64,000 bases of DNA, taken from NCBI GenBank assembly GCA_022606425.2, contig JAHDVF020001259.1, positions 620,001 to 684,000 on the forward strand, in the 5' to 3' direction. Source of the DNA: Lepidostoma basale (lineage: Eukaryota > Arthropoda > Insecta > Trichoptera > Lepidostomatidae). Positions within the stretch are counted from its first letter, which is position 1, and the number at the start of each line of letters is the position of its first letter. A program made the position numbers and the translations under genes. The notes below the pieces were generated by a model. That model was not told the origin of the DNA, did not search any database, and saw only the letters and a list, made by a program, of their open reading frames with translations. Of the stretch, positions 29,628-39,834 are shown piece by piece.

Positions 29628-30161
29628 TCATAACATTGATATTGCATCCCTGAGGCAACTCACACTATCACGAAATATGTCGACCTCCGAGGCGATCCGA
29701 TTAAGCAATAAGATTGCCCTACCCACAGGCATTACCATTGGCAGGTTGGTTCTGTAGCGTGGCAAATAAAACAATCTGTGCTGTCTTTGACGAAGGTAAT
29801 TATCAGGGACAAATAGACCTACATCACTCAGGACATCCGAGTTCTGTATACGGCCGCCAATCAGCTGAAAGAAGTGAACTCCCAAGTGAATGTTTCTCCT
29901 TCTCTCCAATGATTGGTAGCTTAGCATACCTAGCAAGAATTCAGTCGAAAAGAGCCACGGGTAATAACCGCGCTCCCTGAGGTAAAGAAAGCGCAGAAAT
30001 TTTTTCTGCACTCGCTCCATCATCAGAGAATATCGGATCCCAGGCGGTGACCAAATAACGGAACTATATTCCAGCCGACTTCTTACCAGGGAATTATACA
30101 ACACCCGAAGTACCTGTGTGTTCGAAAATATCTTGGCATTCCTGAAAACAAATCCAAGCAT
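29628..30161 (-). pseudogene. LINE protein, C-terminal region
   Basis: 177 codons open: MLGFVFRNAKIFSNTQVLRV, SRLEYSSVIWSPPGIRYSLM, ERVQKKFLRFLYLRERGYYP, LGMLSYQSLERRRN, LRQRQHRLFYLPRYRTNLPM and the end VSCLRDAISML plus stop. This thumb/connection-like region follows the reverse transcriptase and is the part most often retained by the 5'-truncated relatives. It is out of frame with the upstream domain because of a shift near 30240. Confidence 0.85.
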
Positions 30162-30187
30162 TTTAATGGAACTATTACATAGAGCAA

Positions 30188-31513
30188 CTATGTGAAGATT
30201 GAACGATAATTGAGCATCGAACAGAACACCGAGATCTCTGGATGTGAAGCTCTTTCAAGCTGTACCCCATCCATAAGATAGCGAAAGTATAATGTTTTCG
30301 ATGCCCGTGTGTATGACATAACAAAGCACTTGGAGACGTTGAAGAATAATTTGTTACGTTTACTCCATTGGGTTATGCTCTGAATGTCACACTGAAGCTT
30401 CAAGCAATCTGAGGTATTCTCTATTTCAGAGAAAACTTTTATGTCATCAGCAAATAATAAAAAATTTGAAAACTTTATTTCGTTAGAAATATCATTTATG
30501 AATATCGTGAAAAGCAATGGTCCTAAATTAGACCCGTGTGGCACCCCTGATGAGGTGTGAAAGGCTGAAGACTGAAAAAGTCCATATGACACATATTGTT
30601 TTCGAGATGTTAGATAGCTAGAGAAAAGCTTGAGCAGATTGTCACTAAAGCCAATCCTTTGAAGCTTTCGAAGCAAAAGTTGGTGGTCCACCTTATCAAA
30701 CGCTTTAGAAAAATCGCTATACGAGCAGTCGACTTGTGCACCTTTATCAAGGCACTTAGTGACAAAGTTCGTAAACACCATCAAATTTGTAATGGTTGAA
30801 CGCCCTGATCTGAATCCATGCTGTTCATTAATTATGAATGGTTCTATCTTTGGGTTAATAAAATGATGTATTAACGCCTCAAATACCTTCGCAGGTGTAG
30901 ATAAAATTGCTACTGGTCGATAATTTTCAACACATGATTTTGTGCCTTTCTTGAAAACTGGAGAGATTTTTGAAATCTTCCAAAGTTCCGGAAAGACACC
31001 CGTTTGTAGCGATCGATTAAATATAATGGACAGTGGTTTTTTGAAAATGTGGTTGCAACCTTTTAATATAAAGGTTGGAACAAAATCTGGACCTAATGAA
31101 TTCGTGTTTTTGAGTTGATTAATAGCCTTGAAGACTTCACATTCACTGAAAAAATCTATGGAAATATCTTGAGCGCCCTGAGTCGTATTCTGCGAATCAG
31201 CATGGACTGCCTCATTTGATGGAGTACTGAACACAGATTTAAAATGTTCAGCGAATGCATTCACAACTTCTCTATTGTGAACCTCTTGACCTTGCCACGT
31301 CATTGTATCAATAACACCACCATCATGGCGTTTGGAGTCTATATATTTCCAAAAATCATTGGGATTTCTCAAGATATCGGCTCCAATGTTGGATATATAT
31401 GATTTGAAAGAAGATCTCATTTTACATTTTACCGTAGCTCGAAGACTACTAAAGAGAGTGTAGTAATGTGAATTACCAGAAGACTTCCACTTTTTGTGGT
31501 AACTATGTTTCAT
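30188..31513 (-). pseudogene. LINE reverse transcriptase domain
   Basis: 441 codons open, covering a full non-LTR reverse transcriptase that would copy element RNA at a nicked target. Visible blocks: LKNTNSLGPDFVPTFILK (about 134-151), ENYRPVAILS (196-205), HGFRSGRST (232-240), DFSKAFDKVDHQLL (267-280, first catalytic Asp), SSGVPHGSNLGPLLF (321-335, His in the place of the usual Gln) and LLFADDIKVF (352-361, the catalytic FADD). All catalytic aspartates are present. The frame is lost upstream (near 31555) and downstream, so no intact polyprotein is made. Confidence 0.9.
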
Positions 31514-31599
31514 TCTGATGTCACTGATAATATCTCGAGTGAACCACCTCGGATATCGTCTATTAGTGGTAGCCGGGGTTTCCTAGGGAAGCAATCATC

Positions 31600-32460
31600 A
31601 AAACAAAAATACACAATGTCATAAAAAACTTGTACGGCCTCATTCACGTCTGTTATAGAGCGAAGTTGATCCCAGTTTGCCTGAAAAAGTGCATCATAGA
31701 GGAAACTGAAATCACCATTGGAAAAATTCCAGCCCCTCCATGATACCGTGTCCGCAGTAGGGACCCTAGAATTTGGTCTTGAAGTCTCTATAATCAAGTC
31801 GAAATTTAATGCAGGATGGTAAGAGTCCTCTTTCGTGAGGGGAGATTCGCCTCGAGAAACGGATACCGGAACTGTCGAAAATATTAAATCCAGTATTCTT
31901 TGTTTGGTATTCAGAATGCCATTGCACTGGACGAGTCCCAGCACCGAACACATAAAAGAGATCTCCTCATCGACATCCCTGCTCTGTGCCGAGTACAAAT
32001 TAAAATCGCCCAGTAAAATGACACGCTTATCCCCAATTATTAGCAGATTACAAAGAATCTTATTAAAAAATAATCTATAAGACTCTAAAGAACTCTGAGG
32101 AGGAAAATATATTACATATGTAAACTATCGTACCTCTATATGTGAGCTTAAGCCAAAGATCTTCATTGACCGTTTCCAACATAGAAAATCTCTGGATATC
32201 CATAGATTGTCCGTGTCTCACGGCCAACAAACACCCCCCACCCTGCCTGTGAGCACTACAAGAGGACGCGCGATCTCTCCTAAACACAATAAAATCCGAC
32301 GTGAATAGTTCCGAGCTCAAAACGCTATCACTAAGCCACGTCTCGGTCAAACATATTATATCAAAATCACATCCTGCTACCTCATTGTAAAACTCGGTGC
32401 ATTTGGTATTTAACCCTCGTGCGTTCTGATAAAAACATTTTAATGAAGAGGAACAAGAAA
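31600..32460 (-). pseudogene. LINE apurinic-type endonuclease domain
   Basis: Reads in two frames. N-terminal part (32460-32125): KCFYQNARGLNTKCTEFYNE, FDIICLTETWLSDSVLSS (E of TETW is the metal ligand) and GGGCLLAVR. After a shift, IGDKRVILLGDFNLYSAQ (GDFN motif) and near 31800 TKEDSYHPALNFDLI, where the usual SDH reads SYH, so a catalytic Asp appears lost. The last part (FSFLYDALFQANWDQL, DDCFPRKP) is the linker to the reverse transcriptase. Confidence 0.85.
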
Positions 32461-32494
32461 TAGGGGGAACAATACTGGCCTCGCTTGTGTCTAG

Positions 32495-32719
32495 TCATTT
32501 GACTTTAGGCAAGTGCGGAGTTACCACCCTATTATCCCATTCCTTAACATATGAATGACGTGGCCAATGACAGGGCTTTAAAACTTCACCAACAATTTCT
32601 GAAGGTATACCCAAAGGATAAGAGGAGCAGTGCCTGGAAGATAAGAGGAGCAGTGCCTGGATGGAGTTGTGGTAGGAGATAGCATCCTGCGTGAGACCAT
32701 TTTGTTTGGCAGAGTACAT
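32495..32719 (-). pseudogene. LINE ORF1 C-terminus
   Basis: 74 codons: ISYHNSIQALLLLSSR, PSEIVGEVLKPCHWPRHSYV, KEWDNRVVTPHLPKVK then stop, the usual end of the CR1/Jockey-type ORF1 in insects (GEVL..HWP....V..WD.RVVTP.LPK). A 23-bp direct duplication (ATAAGAGGAGCAGTGCCTGG.., 32618-32640 and 32641-32663) explains the repeated leucine/serine stretch. Confidence 0.7.
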
Positions 32720-32859
32720 AGTGATCTATCGGGGAGGATTTTTTTTATCCGCATTGATTGCGGGAGGGGTAAAGGACTGAATGATGGTGGATAAATTGGT
32801 GGTAAATGTCAATATTGATAAGGAAGATGGTAATAATGTAGGTCGATCTGGGTGTGGAC

Positions 32860-33300
32860 TTATGTGGGAAAATGGATCTACCGTGTGAAGAGATGAGGCA
32901 AATAAACAAGGCTGCAGTCATTTCAGGATGCTTGAAGAATTCAATTTGGGAAAATCCTGATATGAGGATCAGCAGCAAAGTGAATCTATAAGACTTGTGT
33001 GCGACCTACCATGACATATGGGTTCGAGTGCAGGGTAGACACCACAAACACAAAAAAACGCGCTCAGAGTGTCAGAAATAAAGACGCTCAGATATATTAT
33101 ATATCTGGCAAGACACTGGAAGAGAGGATAAGGAATACACGGATAAAGGAGATATGCGAGGTCGAGGATGTCGTAAAATGGGGAAGGATGACCTGAACAG
33201 AGATTTTGGAATAACCTGGATGCAGTCTGCACAAGACAGAGTGGAGGAGGTCTTTGTGTAGGAATGGACAAAAATAGGCTGAAGAAAAAGAATAATAATG
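32860..33300 (+). mobile_element. RTE-type LINE C-terminal region
   Basis: Plus strand: INKAAVISGCLKNSIWENPD, YKTCVRPTMTYGFECRVD, GKTLEERIRNTRIKEICEVE and, after a shift at 33195, AQDRVEE-type text ending CLCRNGQK. Same family as 46.05-46.5 and 51.0-51.4 kb, but the sequence from 33215 on resembles the 25.3 kb LINE end, so the element may be a recombinant or these families share ends. Tail AAAAAGAATAATAATG. Confidence 0.7.
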
Positions 33301-33339
33301 TTTATACATAAAACATCGTGAATAAAGAGATTTCAGAAA

Positions 33340-33690
33340 ATAAATTAAGTCTTACCAGAGGTGTTATGAACAAAATAATGAAAGGATCATTAAGATGATT
33401 TGGACATATGGAAATAATAAATGAAGCAAAGAATGGTAAAAAAATTATATGTTAACGATATAAATGGAACTAGAAATAAAGGACGACCGAGAAAAACGTG
33501 GCATGATCAAATAAATCAAATATTGAATGTTGGCCATGTGAGGATTCAGAGAAATCGACGCGCGTGCATGACACGATGTATGAATATTGAGGAATAGAAA
33601 TATGTCAGGAAAGAAAAGTGTGGCAGTCCATTCGTTTTGCCTACCCCTTCGAGGAGACGGCGTGATGGTTAGTTAGTTAGTTAATTAAGT
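33340..33690 (+). mobile_element. GTTA-tail LINE 3' copy
   Basis: From GVMNKIMKGSLR to the GATGGTTAGTTAGTTAG tail (33664-33681). Broken by a stop after SLR and shifts near 33425 and 33590. Confidence 0.85.
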
Positions 33691-33806
33691 CTTTAAAAAT
33701 TAATTAACCCAAAAATCTTTATGCTGATATTGGTCCATTCGATATTTAAAAAATGTAGACTTTCGTTGAACCAGTAGGAATACGGGGTTTCAACACTTAC
33801 TTATAA

Positions 33807-34395
33807 AAGGGTGATGAATTTAACATTTTATCAGCAAATCGAATGCGTTTAAATTTTGTATTGTTCTTTTAACTAACTAACACACTAACCATCACGCCGT
33901 CTCTCCGAAGGGGTAGGCAGAAAGAATAGACTGCCACACTTTTCTTTCCTGGCATATTTCTCTCGCTTCCTCAACATTCATACATCGTGTCATGCACGCG
34001 CGTCGATTTATTTGACTCCTCACATGGCCGACATTTAAAATTTGATTTATTTGATCGTGCCACGTTTTCCTCGGTCTTCCTCTATTTCTGGTTCCATTTA
34101 CATAGTTAACATATATTTTTTTTACCATTCTTTTTTCATTCATTCATTCCATGTGTCCAATTAATCTTAATGATCCTTTCATTATTTTGTTCATAACACC
34201 ATCATTCGCACCGCATTCACTTCTTATATTTTCATTCGTCACTCTATCATACGTAGAGTATCCGCACATTCGTCTAAGAGATCTCAGTTCCTTGCTTCGC
34301 TTCCATACATAAGGGTTCCATACTAATAGAAGGGTGATTAATTTAACATTTTATCAGCAAATCGAATGCGTTTAAATTTTGAATTGTTTTTTTAC
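33807..34395. repeat. 66-bp direct repeats flanking a LINE copy
   Basis: 33807-33872 and 34330-34395 match at 63 of 66 positions by eye (both contain TTATCAGCAAATCGAATGCG). They bracket the GTTA-tail LINE exactly, so they act as an unusually long TSD or a flanking duplication. Confidence 0.8.
33873..34329 (-). mobile_element. GTTA-tail LINE between long direct repeats
   Basis: 457-bp copy; 83-codon C-terminal frame intact (MVKKIYVNYVNGTRNRGRPR to SAYPFGETA). Tail AACTAACTAACACACTAACC is slightly mutated; 5' truncated in the MRSLRR/MYGS region with a short internal deletion. Confidence 0.87.
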
Positions 34396-34399
34396 ACAT

Positions 34400-34785
34400 A
34401 CAAAAAAAAAACAAATGAATACAAGAACCTCCTACAAATACATAATACGGATCAATCAAACGAAACTGACGTAGGTATCGACATTGATGCTCAAAAGAAC
34501 GCGATGTTTGCGGTGGATTTTGTTTTGTGACTCAATTGTTCTAGGAGTGTGGCTTGTATGGAACCTCAATCATACCCCATCGGGATAACTTCGGATAGAA
34601 TAACATAGATGTCAGAGTGTGTCAGATAGATATTCCTCGATCGTTATGGGTTATATGAGATTGCAATATGTATTGTTTATATCTTTGTAAGAAACACAAT
34701 GCTGACGCCGTGAAAAAGAATAATATGAACCATTGAAAATGAAATTAAAAAAAATATTCAAAAATTATTTTACAACATATATTTT
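34400..34785. other. Unassigned interval
   Basis: No repeat relative, no motif-bearing frame. Confidence 0.3.
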
Positions 34786-34789
34786 AAAC

Positions 34790-35310
34790 CAACTAACTAA
34801 CCATCACGTCGTCTCTCTGAAGGGGTCTCTCTCTCTCTCTCTCTCTCTCTGGTTTCAATCTTAGGATTGGTTTGCAGCAATTTCTTCTATTCTTCTCTTC
34901 CATTCTTCCCTGTCTTGTGCGGCTCTTTTGAAATCTGCATATATTATGATGAGCAGCGCACGTCCACCAACAGGTCCTCCAGGTATACTCGGCGTGGGCG
35001 TCCCCTAGAGTTTGTCCCCTCGGTCATACCCTCCATTATGGCATACAAGAGGCCTTCTTGTCGTATTACATGGCCGATCCATCTGGCACGCCTTTTGGAC
35101 AAGGTCCTGAGCAAGTGCCTTCCTCCTTCGATTCTTGTAATGTGGTCTCTCCAGGAAATTCCTAATAGTCTTCTATAGGACCACATCTCAAAAGCCTCTA
35201 GTCTCCGTTTATCTCTTTTCGGATAGGCACCATGTCTCGCAGCCGTACATCAAGATACTCCATACATAGGTCTTGATGAGGATTATTCTCAGTTTTAGGT
35301 CTATACATGA
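34790..35310 (-). mobile_element. LINE C-terminal region with GA-repeat end
   Basis: Minus strand encodes RDKRRLEAFEMWSYRRLLGI, SWRDHITRIEGGRHLLRTLS, RRARWIGHVIRQEGLLYAIM, GTNSRGRPRRVYLEDL: RTE-type LINE tail. Its 3' side is a TC tract (34826-34853) that joins a short GTTA-tail LINE end (34794-34826). Sibling at 60185-60650; a three-codon insertion/deletion distinguishes them. Confidence 0.78.
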
Positions 35311-35339
35311 TTATTCGGTTCTATAATTCAAGAAACAAT

Positions 35340-35450
35340 AAATAAACATTTGATAATGCCTTAGTAGAGCGAAACATGTAATTCCCATAAAATATAATAA
35401 AACTCTTAGAAAACTGACGTTTTCATTCATATTTCATATCTTTCATAAAT
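35340..35450 (+). mobile_element. Degenerate hammerhead-type repeat
   Basis: GATAATGCCTTAGTAGAGCG, then GAAACATGTAATTCCC and AAAATATAATAAAACT. The hairpin, GAAAC box and ACATGT palindrome are present; the CUGANGA box and the UC cleavage site are not. Confidence 0.45.
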
Positions 35451-35454
35451 AAAC

Positions 35455-35855
35455 TTTTTAGCATGGAACTGGCAAAATAATGATGAAAGTAGAACAAATA
35501 CAGTAGAAATTAGATCTGTAAGACGAATGTGCGGTAAATATGTATATGATAGAGTGTCAAATGCGAAGTGAATACGGTGCGAATGAAAGTGTTATGAACA
35601 AAATAATGAAAGGGTCGTAAAGGTGAAGGTGAAGGTGTCGACAGAATGGTGAAGAAGGTATATGTAAATGACGTGAACGGAGCTAGAAATATAGGAAGAC
35701 CGAGGAAAACGTGGCACGATCAAATTAATCAAATATTAAATGTCGGTCACGTGAGGAGTCGGAGAAATCGACGTGCGTGCATAGCAAGATGTATTAATGT
35801 AAAGGAATCGAGAGAAGTATGTCAGGAAAGAAAAGTGTGGCAGTTTATCCTCACT
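35455..35855 (+). mobile_element. GTTA-family LINE copy fused to CR1-like LINE
   Basis: Runs from the AWNWQ region to VCQERKVWQFIL with a 3' end lost at about 35850, where the minus-strand CR1-like fragment begins. An 83-codon frame (35646-35897) crosses the join and is chimeric. Confidence 0.8.
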
Positions 35856-36245
35856 GGTGTCACCAGAGGCAGATTGGTTCTGGCGGCCGGTAGGTAAAAC
35901 AATCTGTGCTGTCGCTGTCGGAGATATCTACCGGGAATAAAAAGTCCAACATCCTCCAGTACGGCCGAGTTCTCGAAGTATCCCCTAATTAATCTAAAGA
36001 AATGGGTCATTAGATGTCCATCTCTTCGAAGCTGTAGAGAATTGGTTCCGAGCATTCCCAAAAGAAATGCCGTGGGATAGAGTCACGGATAACTACCATA
36101 CTCCCTCATGTAGAGATACCTCAGAAATTTTTTCTGAACCCTCTCCAGCATAACGGAATATCTCGCCTCGTGAGGACTCCATATCACAGAACCACTTTAG
36201 AGTCTGCTCCGAATCAACGCGTTGTATAGGACTCTGGGCACATTG
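35856..36245 (-). mobile_element. CR1-like LINE C-terminal fragment
   Basis: Minus strand: ALYNALIRSRL-type start, ERVQKKFLRYLYMREYGSYP, LLGMLGTNSLQLRRDGHLMT, FENSAVLEDVGLFIPGRYLR, PAARTNLPLVTPV. The 3' end is absent; joined to the preceding LINE. Confidence 0.8.
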
Positions 36246-36665
36246 GGAGTTACATATCATATTACATATTATATTAAGTTACATATCTATACACATTTAA
36301 TTATTTAAATAATATTTTTTTAAAATAGACACATTTGATCTGTTGTAAGTATTTAGAAATATATTATTTCACGCAACCAATTCGTTTTATTAATCTATTG
36401 TTTGATCTGAAGTGTAGATAGGTTCTCAATGAACAGTGTGAGATGAACTATTGTCTTTCCGATCACCGGTATCATCATAGTCTTTGAATTTAAGATAGAT
36501 ATGAAGGATTGTGGCACTGCGTGAAATCAATGACACGGTTGATTCAATATAAAGGCCACAAGTCAGTTAAAAACAATTTTATCCCACTTGTCTAACGGTT
36601 ACTAAATAATAATGCCCATTGATTAACAAATGTTGGTCATCGATTTTTTTGGTACAAGTTCATTG
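36246..36665. other. Unassigned interval
   Basis: AT-rich, no repeat relative recognised and no coding signal. Confidence 0.3.
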
Positions 36666-36669
36666 CACG

Positions 36670-36768
36670 ACGTAAATAGAACAAGAAATAGAGGAAGATC
36701 GAGGAAACGTTGCGCGATCAAATTAAATATAATATTAAATGTCAGATACGTGAGAAGTCAAATTAAAT
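36670..36768 (+). mobile_element. GTTA-family LINE fragment
   Basis: About 100 bp of the VNRTRNRGRSRK..RDQI and VRYVRS region. No tail; adjoins the CR1-like 3' end. Confidence 0.65.
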
Positions 36769-37275
36769 CAAATCAGTTTATTTTAAAAACTAAGATATTA
36801 TAAACTAATTTAAAATTTAAAGCATCTATTGAGAACAGGTAAAATCTTCTTCTTCTTCTTCTTCCTCAGCCTATTCCCTTCCACTCCTGGACAAAGGCCT
36901 CCTCCATTCGCTTCCATGTCACTCTGTCCTGTGCAAACTGCTCCAGGTTATTCCGACGTGTCTGTTCAGATCATACTTCCACCGTAGTTGCGGTCGCCCT
37001 GCACTTCTCTTCGCCGTCCACGGTCTCCAAGTCAGCAGTCTTCTTATCCTTTTTTCAACTGAACTTCTGGCTACGTGACCTGCCCATTGCCATTTTAGTG
37101 TCGCCACCCGGTGGATGATGTCAGTGACCTTTGATTTTTCTCTCATCGTATCGTTTCTGACCCCGTCTCTTAGACTTATTCCTAACATGGCTCTTTCCAT
37201 GGCTCTTTGGGTCACTCTAGTGGTTTAGGTAGTTTCTTGGGTAGGGTAATAGGTAAAGGTAACAGGTAAAATATA
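36769..37275 (-). mobile_element. CR1-like LINE 3' UTR split by an RTE-type LINE
   Basis: 36769-36845 carries the TTTGA tail (AAATCAAATCAGTTTATTTT) and GCATCTATTGAGAACAGG. The host resumes at 37262. ACAGGTAAAAT (36835-36845, 37262-37272) is an exact 11-bp TSD. Confidence 0.75.
36846..37261 (-). mobile_element. RTE-type LINE insert with 11-bp TSD
   Basis: Minus strand 98-codon frame: MTQRAMERAMLGISLRDGVR, SKVTDIIHRVATLKWQWAGH, RRLLTWRPWTAKRSAGRPQL, RWKYDLNRHVGITW. Tail on the coding strand is GAAGAAGAAGAAGAAGA. The 5' end carries about 40 bp of TAGGGTAATAGG text of unknown origin. Confidence 0.82.
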
Positions 37276-37279
37276 ATAT

Positions 37280-37735
37280 ATAAACTAACTAACTACTAAC
37301 CATCACGCCGTCTCTCCGAAGGGGTAGGCAGAAAAAATAGACTGCCACACTTTTCTTTCCTGACATATTTCTCTCGGTCTCTCAACATTCATACATCGTG
37401 TCATGCACGCGCGTCGATTTCTCTGACTCCTCACGTGGCCGAAATTCAATATTTGATTTATTTGATCGTGCCGCGTTTTCTACGGTCTTCCTCTATTTCT
37501 AGTTCCATTTACATCGTTAACATATATATTTTTTACTATTCTTTCTGCATTCATTCTTTCCATGTGTCCAAACCATCTTAATGATCCTTTTATTATTTTG
37601 TTCATAACACATCATTCGCCCCGTATTCACTTCTCATATTTTCATTCGACACTCTATCATACAAAGAGTATCCGCACATTCGTCGAAGATATCTAATTTC
37701 TGATGCATTTATTCTACTTTCATCCTTCCAATACT
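37280..37735 (-). mobile_element. GTTA-tail LINE copy
   Basis: Tail TAACTAACTACTAACC, 3' coding to the DESRINASEIR region. Frame broken by several single-base changes (e.g. YCRVRCGANDVL-type shift near 37615). Confidence 0.85.
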
Positions 37736-37866
37736 ATGATACATTCGGCCCCATAAATCTCCATGTTGCAAATATTGTTTATGGTGCTTACAGACTGGTA
37801 AATACTTTTAAGACGGCATTGTACTTGGGTATTCCAAACTGTTCACTTACGAGTCCAACACATTAA

Positions 37867-38086
37867 AGGCAGAAACATACTATTAACACGCCACGCCACC
37901 CGATGCCACGTGATGCGTGTTGAGTCGAATCAAATTGTATTGTTTTCTATGGACAGAATCACACTATGAACACCCGACGCGACGCCATGCGCGCACACGC
38001 CACCCGATCCAGACGAGCTAGATCGACGTGTTGCCGGTGGTGGGAGTAAACACGCCACGTCGCGTGTTAATAGTATGTTTCTGCCT
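37867..38086. mobile_element. piggyBac-type MITE in TTAA
   Basis: 220 bp between TTAA at 37863-37866 and 38087-38090. TIRs are perfect for 25 bp starting AGGCAGAAACATACTATTAA and remain similar further in. The interior is GC-richer than the flanks and repeats CCACGCCACCCGATG. Immediately after the right TTAA, 38091-38110 repeats the last 20 bp of the element. Confidence 0.9.
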
Positions 38087-38110
38087 TTAATAGTATGTTT
38101 CTGCCTTAAA

Positions 38111-38670
38111 ACTGTCATCAAACACATTGATAGGTACCTACCTGCGTACCAGCGGTATATGATTGATTTTTTATTCCACAAAAAACGGCTTCGTTCGATG
38201 CTTCAATTGAATGTGTAGGCGGATATTTAATATTAAATTAGATAAACATTGTATCAAATGCGAACCGAGAAATAAATTTCCAAATACAAGGTACAAAACT
38301 GTTGAGATGAGAGGATCTATAACAAACAGTTTTCTCAGAGAATCAATAGATTGCCCGTCTATTTAACTTAACAGGGTGGGATTTACAACGGGCGTTATAA
38401 TTTCAATAAAAGAGTATTTTAGGAAAAATTAAAAATAATTTATTAAAAAACTATCGCATTTAAGGGTCAAGTGGCATCCCAAGAACCAAAATAAAATGTT
38501 ACATTTTGCTCCAAACAAATCCCTAGGATTCGTCATGATTTGTTACTAGGTACAAACCTCAACCTAAATTAGGTACTTTATATATGGGACCTCAAAAATT
38601 CTTATAAATTCAGTTCTAAATTTGCTTAAGAAAAACCTTAAAATTGTTTTATTTAACGACTCAAAAATTT
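38111..38670. other. Unassigned interval
   Basis: No repeat relative or gene recognised before the mariner left end. Confidence 0.3.
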
Positions 38671-38679
38671 ACATTATAA

Positions 38680-39462
38680 AGGTGTCTCAAGATAGCAGTA
38701 AATTGTTCTTTTTCTTTTGTGCAGTAAATTGTTGGCAACACTAAAAAAAACAATTTGGTAGCTGACAGTTTAGGGTTAGTTAAAATGGAGTGTTACACGA
38801 TACAACAACGTGTTTTCATTATTGAACAATATCTCAAAAATAATGAAAGTTTAGCGACCGTAGTTCGAAAATTTCATACAAAATATGGTCGGGAGTGTTT
38901 AAACTTCGTCAACTGTGAAGTTGAAAAATTCAAGAAGACTGGATCAGTCGGAGACGCTAAACGCACTGGTCGCCCAAAAACAAGCCATTCAAATGTCAAT
39001 TCGAAGAAGTGTGTGAGAGTGTTGGTGAAAATCCGTTTGTCTGTACTCTCTCGTTTCAGTGATCAGAATTGGCTTCCTAGATCGTGAGATTTAACACCAT
39101 TAGATTTATTTTTATAGGGTTATTTGAAATCAAGGGTCTATATCAACAAGCCGATATTATAGGGTTATTTGAAATCAAGGGTCTATATCAACAAGCCCTC
39201 AACCACCTGTGCATTACAGGAGGAAATAACACGCTGCATCAACGAAATTCAGACACATTTATGAAAAATGGACATGAAAATTATCAACAAAAGAGTTATC
39301 ATCAAACGTATGTGCCAGCAAGACGTGGAGGCAATTTGCCCAATGTGTAATTTCATAAATAACCCCATACTATGTACTTTATGATTCAGTAAAAAAAAAT
39401 ACTCTGAAGGCTAAAAAACTGTGTTTTCTATTTAATTCAAATCTTGCGTAAATTCTGCGACA
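38680..39462 (+). mobile_element. Mariner-type transposon, internally deleted
   Basis: Left end GGTGTCTCAAGATAGCAG (38681) and right end complement GGTGTCGCAGAATTTACG (to about 39462) are imperfect TIRs next to TA. N-terminal frame from 38785: MECYTIQQRVFIIEQYLKNN, ESLATVVRKFHTKYGRE, KTGSVGDAKRTGRPKTSHSN (mariner helix-turn-helix, DUF4817 type). The middle catalytic part is gone; after the joint the last catalytic block reads DLTPLDLFL, a stop in place of the usual Trp, then GYLKSRVYINKP. A 45-bp tandem duplication (39114-39158, 39159-39203) repeats that block. Confidence 0.85.
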
Positions 39463-39529
39463 CCGTATATAATTTCCCCCCACCCTTAATTTTTCAAAAA
39501 TCAATCTAAGGACACACTATTTGGTGATC

Positions 39530-39800
39530 AGGTCAGTTTGAGAATGCCCTCGCAAGGCGAAACAAATTTGTCACAATTTATATTATTTTTGTTTCTTGAA
39601 CAATGATGCAAAACTCCATATTAAATCATTAATACGAATGGAAACGTAAGTCTTATTACATTTTATTGGAATGACATGTTTCGCCCTTCGTTGGCATTAT
39701 CTTGTTTACTATTATAAATTAATCCCTTGGATTGTATTATAACAGTATCACCAGTCTGTCATTGCCAGCTAGCCTGGCTGTCGAAATAAAGACAAAAAAT
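39530..39800. mobile_element. Cluster of degenerate hammerhead-type repeats
   Basis: Three motifs: plus 39545-39590 (GCC-hairpin, GGCGAAACAAATTTGTCAC, with the perfect palindrome ACAAATTTGT); minus 39665-39712 (GATAATGCCAACGAAGGGCG then GAAACATGTCATTCC); plus 39745-39800 (CCAGTCTGTCATTGCCAGC, with a deletion through the GAAA box, then AAATAAAGACAAAAAATGG). None has an intact CUGANGA box. Confidence 0.5.
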
Positions 39801-39834
39801 GGAAGTAGTTATTAAAATAGACATAATTTTATTT

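Larger units (their letters stand above)
29480..32740 (-). mobile_element. Nearly complete CR1/Jockey-like LINE
   Basis: The most complete element here (about 3.26 kb). In coding order (minus strand): ORF1 3' end (32719-32495), endonuclease (about 32450-31600), reverse transcriptase (31513-30188), C-terminal region (30161-29628), 3' UTR and an AAATGAAAT-type repeat tail at 29480-29525. The 5' UTR and most of ORF1 are missing. At least three frameshifts (near 32125, 31555 and 30240) inactivate it. Related 3' fragments lie at 49.9, 52.85 and 59.9 kb. Clade choice between CR1-group and Jockey is not secure. Confidence 0.88.

Noticed and set aside
34826..34853. TC microsatellite as an independent feature of interest
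   Set aside because: It sits exactly at the 3' end of an RTE-type LINE fragment and is probably its expanded tail.
35646..35897. 83-codon frame as a small gene
   Set aside because: It crosses from a GTTA-family LINE into antisense CR1-like sequence.
39084..39350. 88-codon frame with two GLFEIKGLYQQ repeats as a novel repeat protein
   Set aside because: It is an out-of-frame reading of the duplicated mariner C-terminal block.
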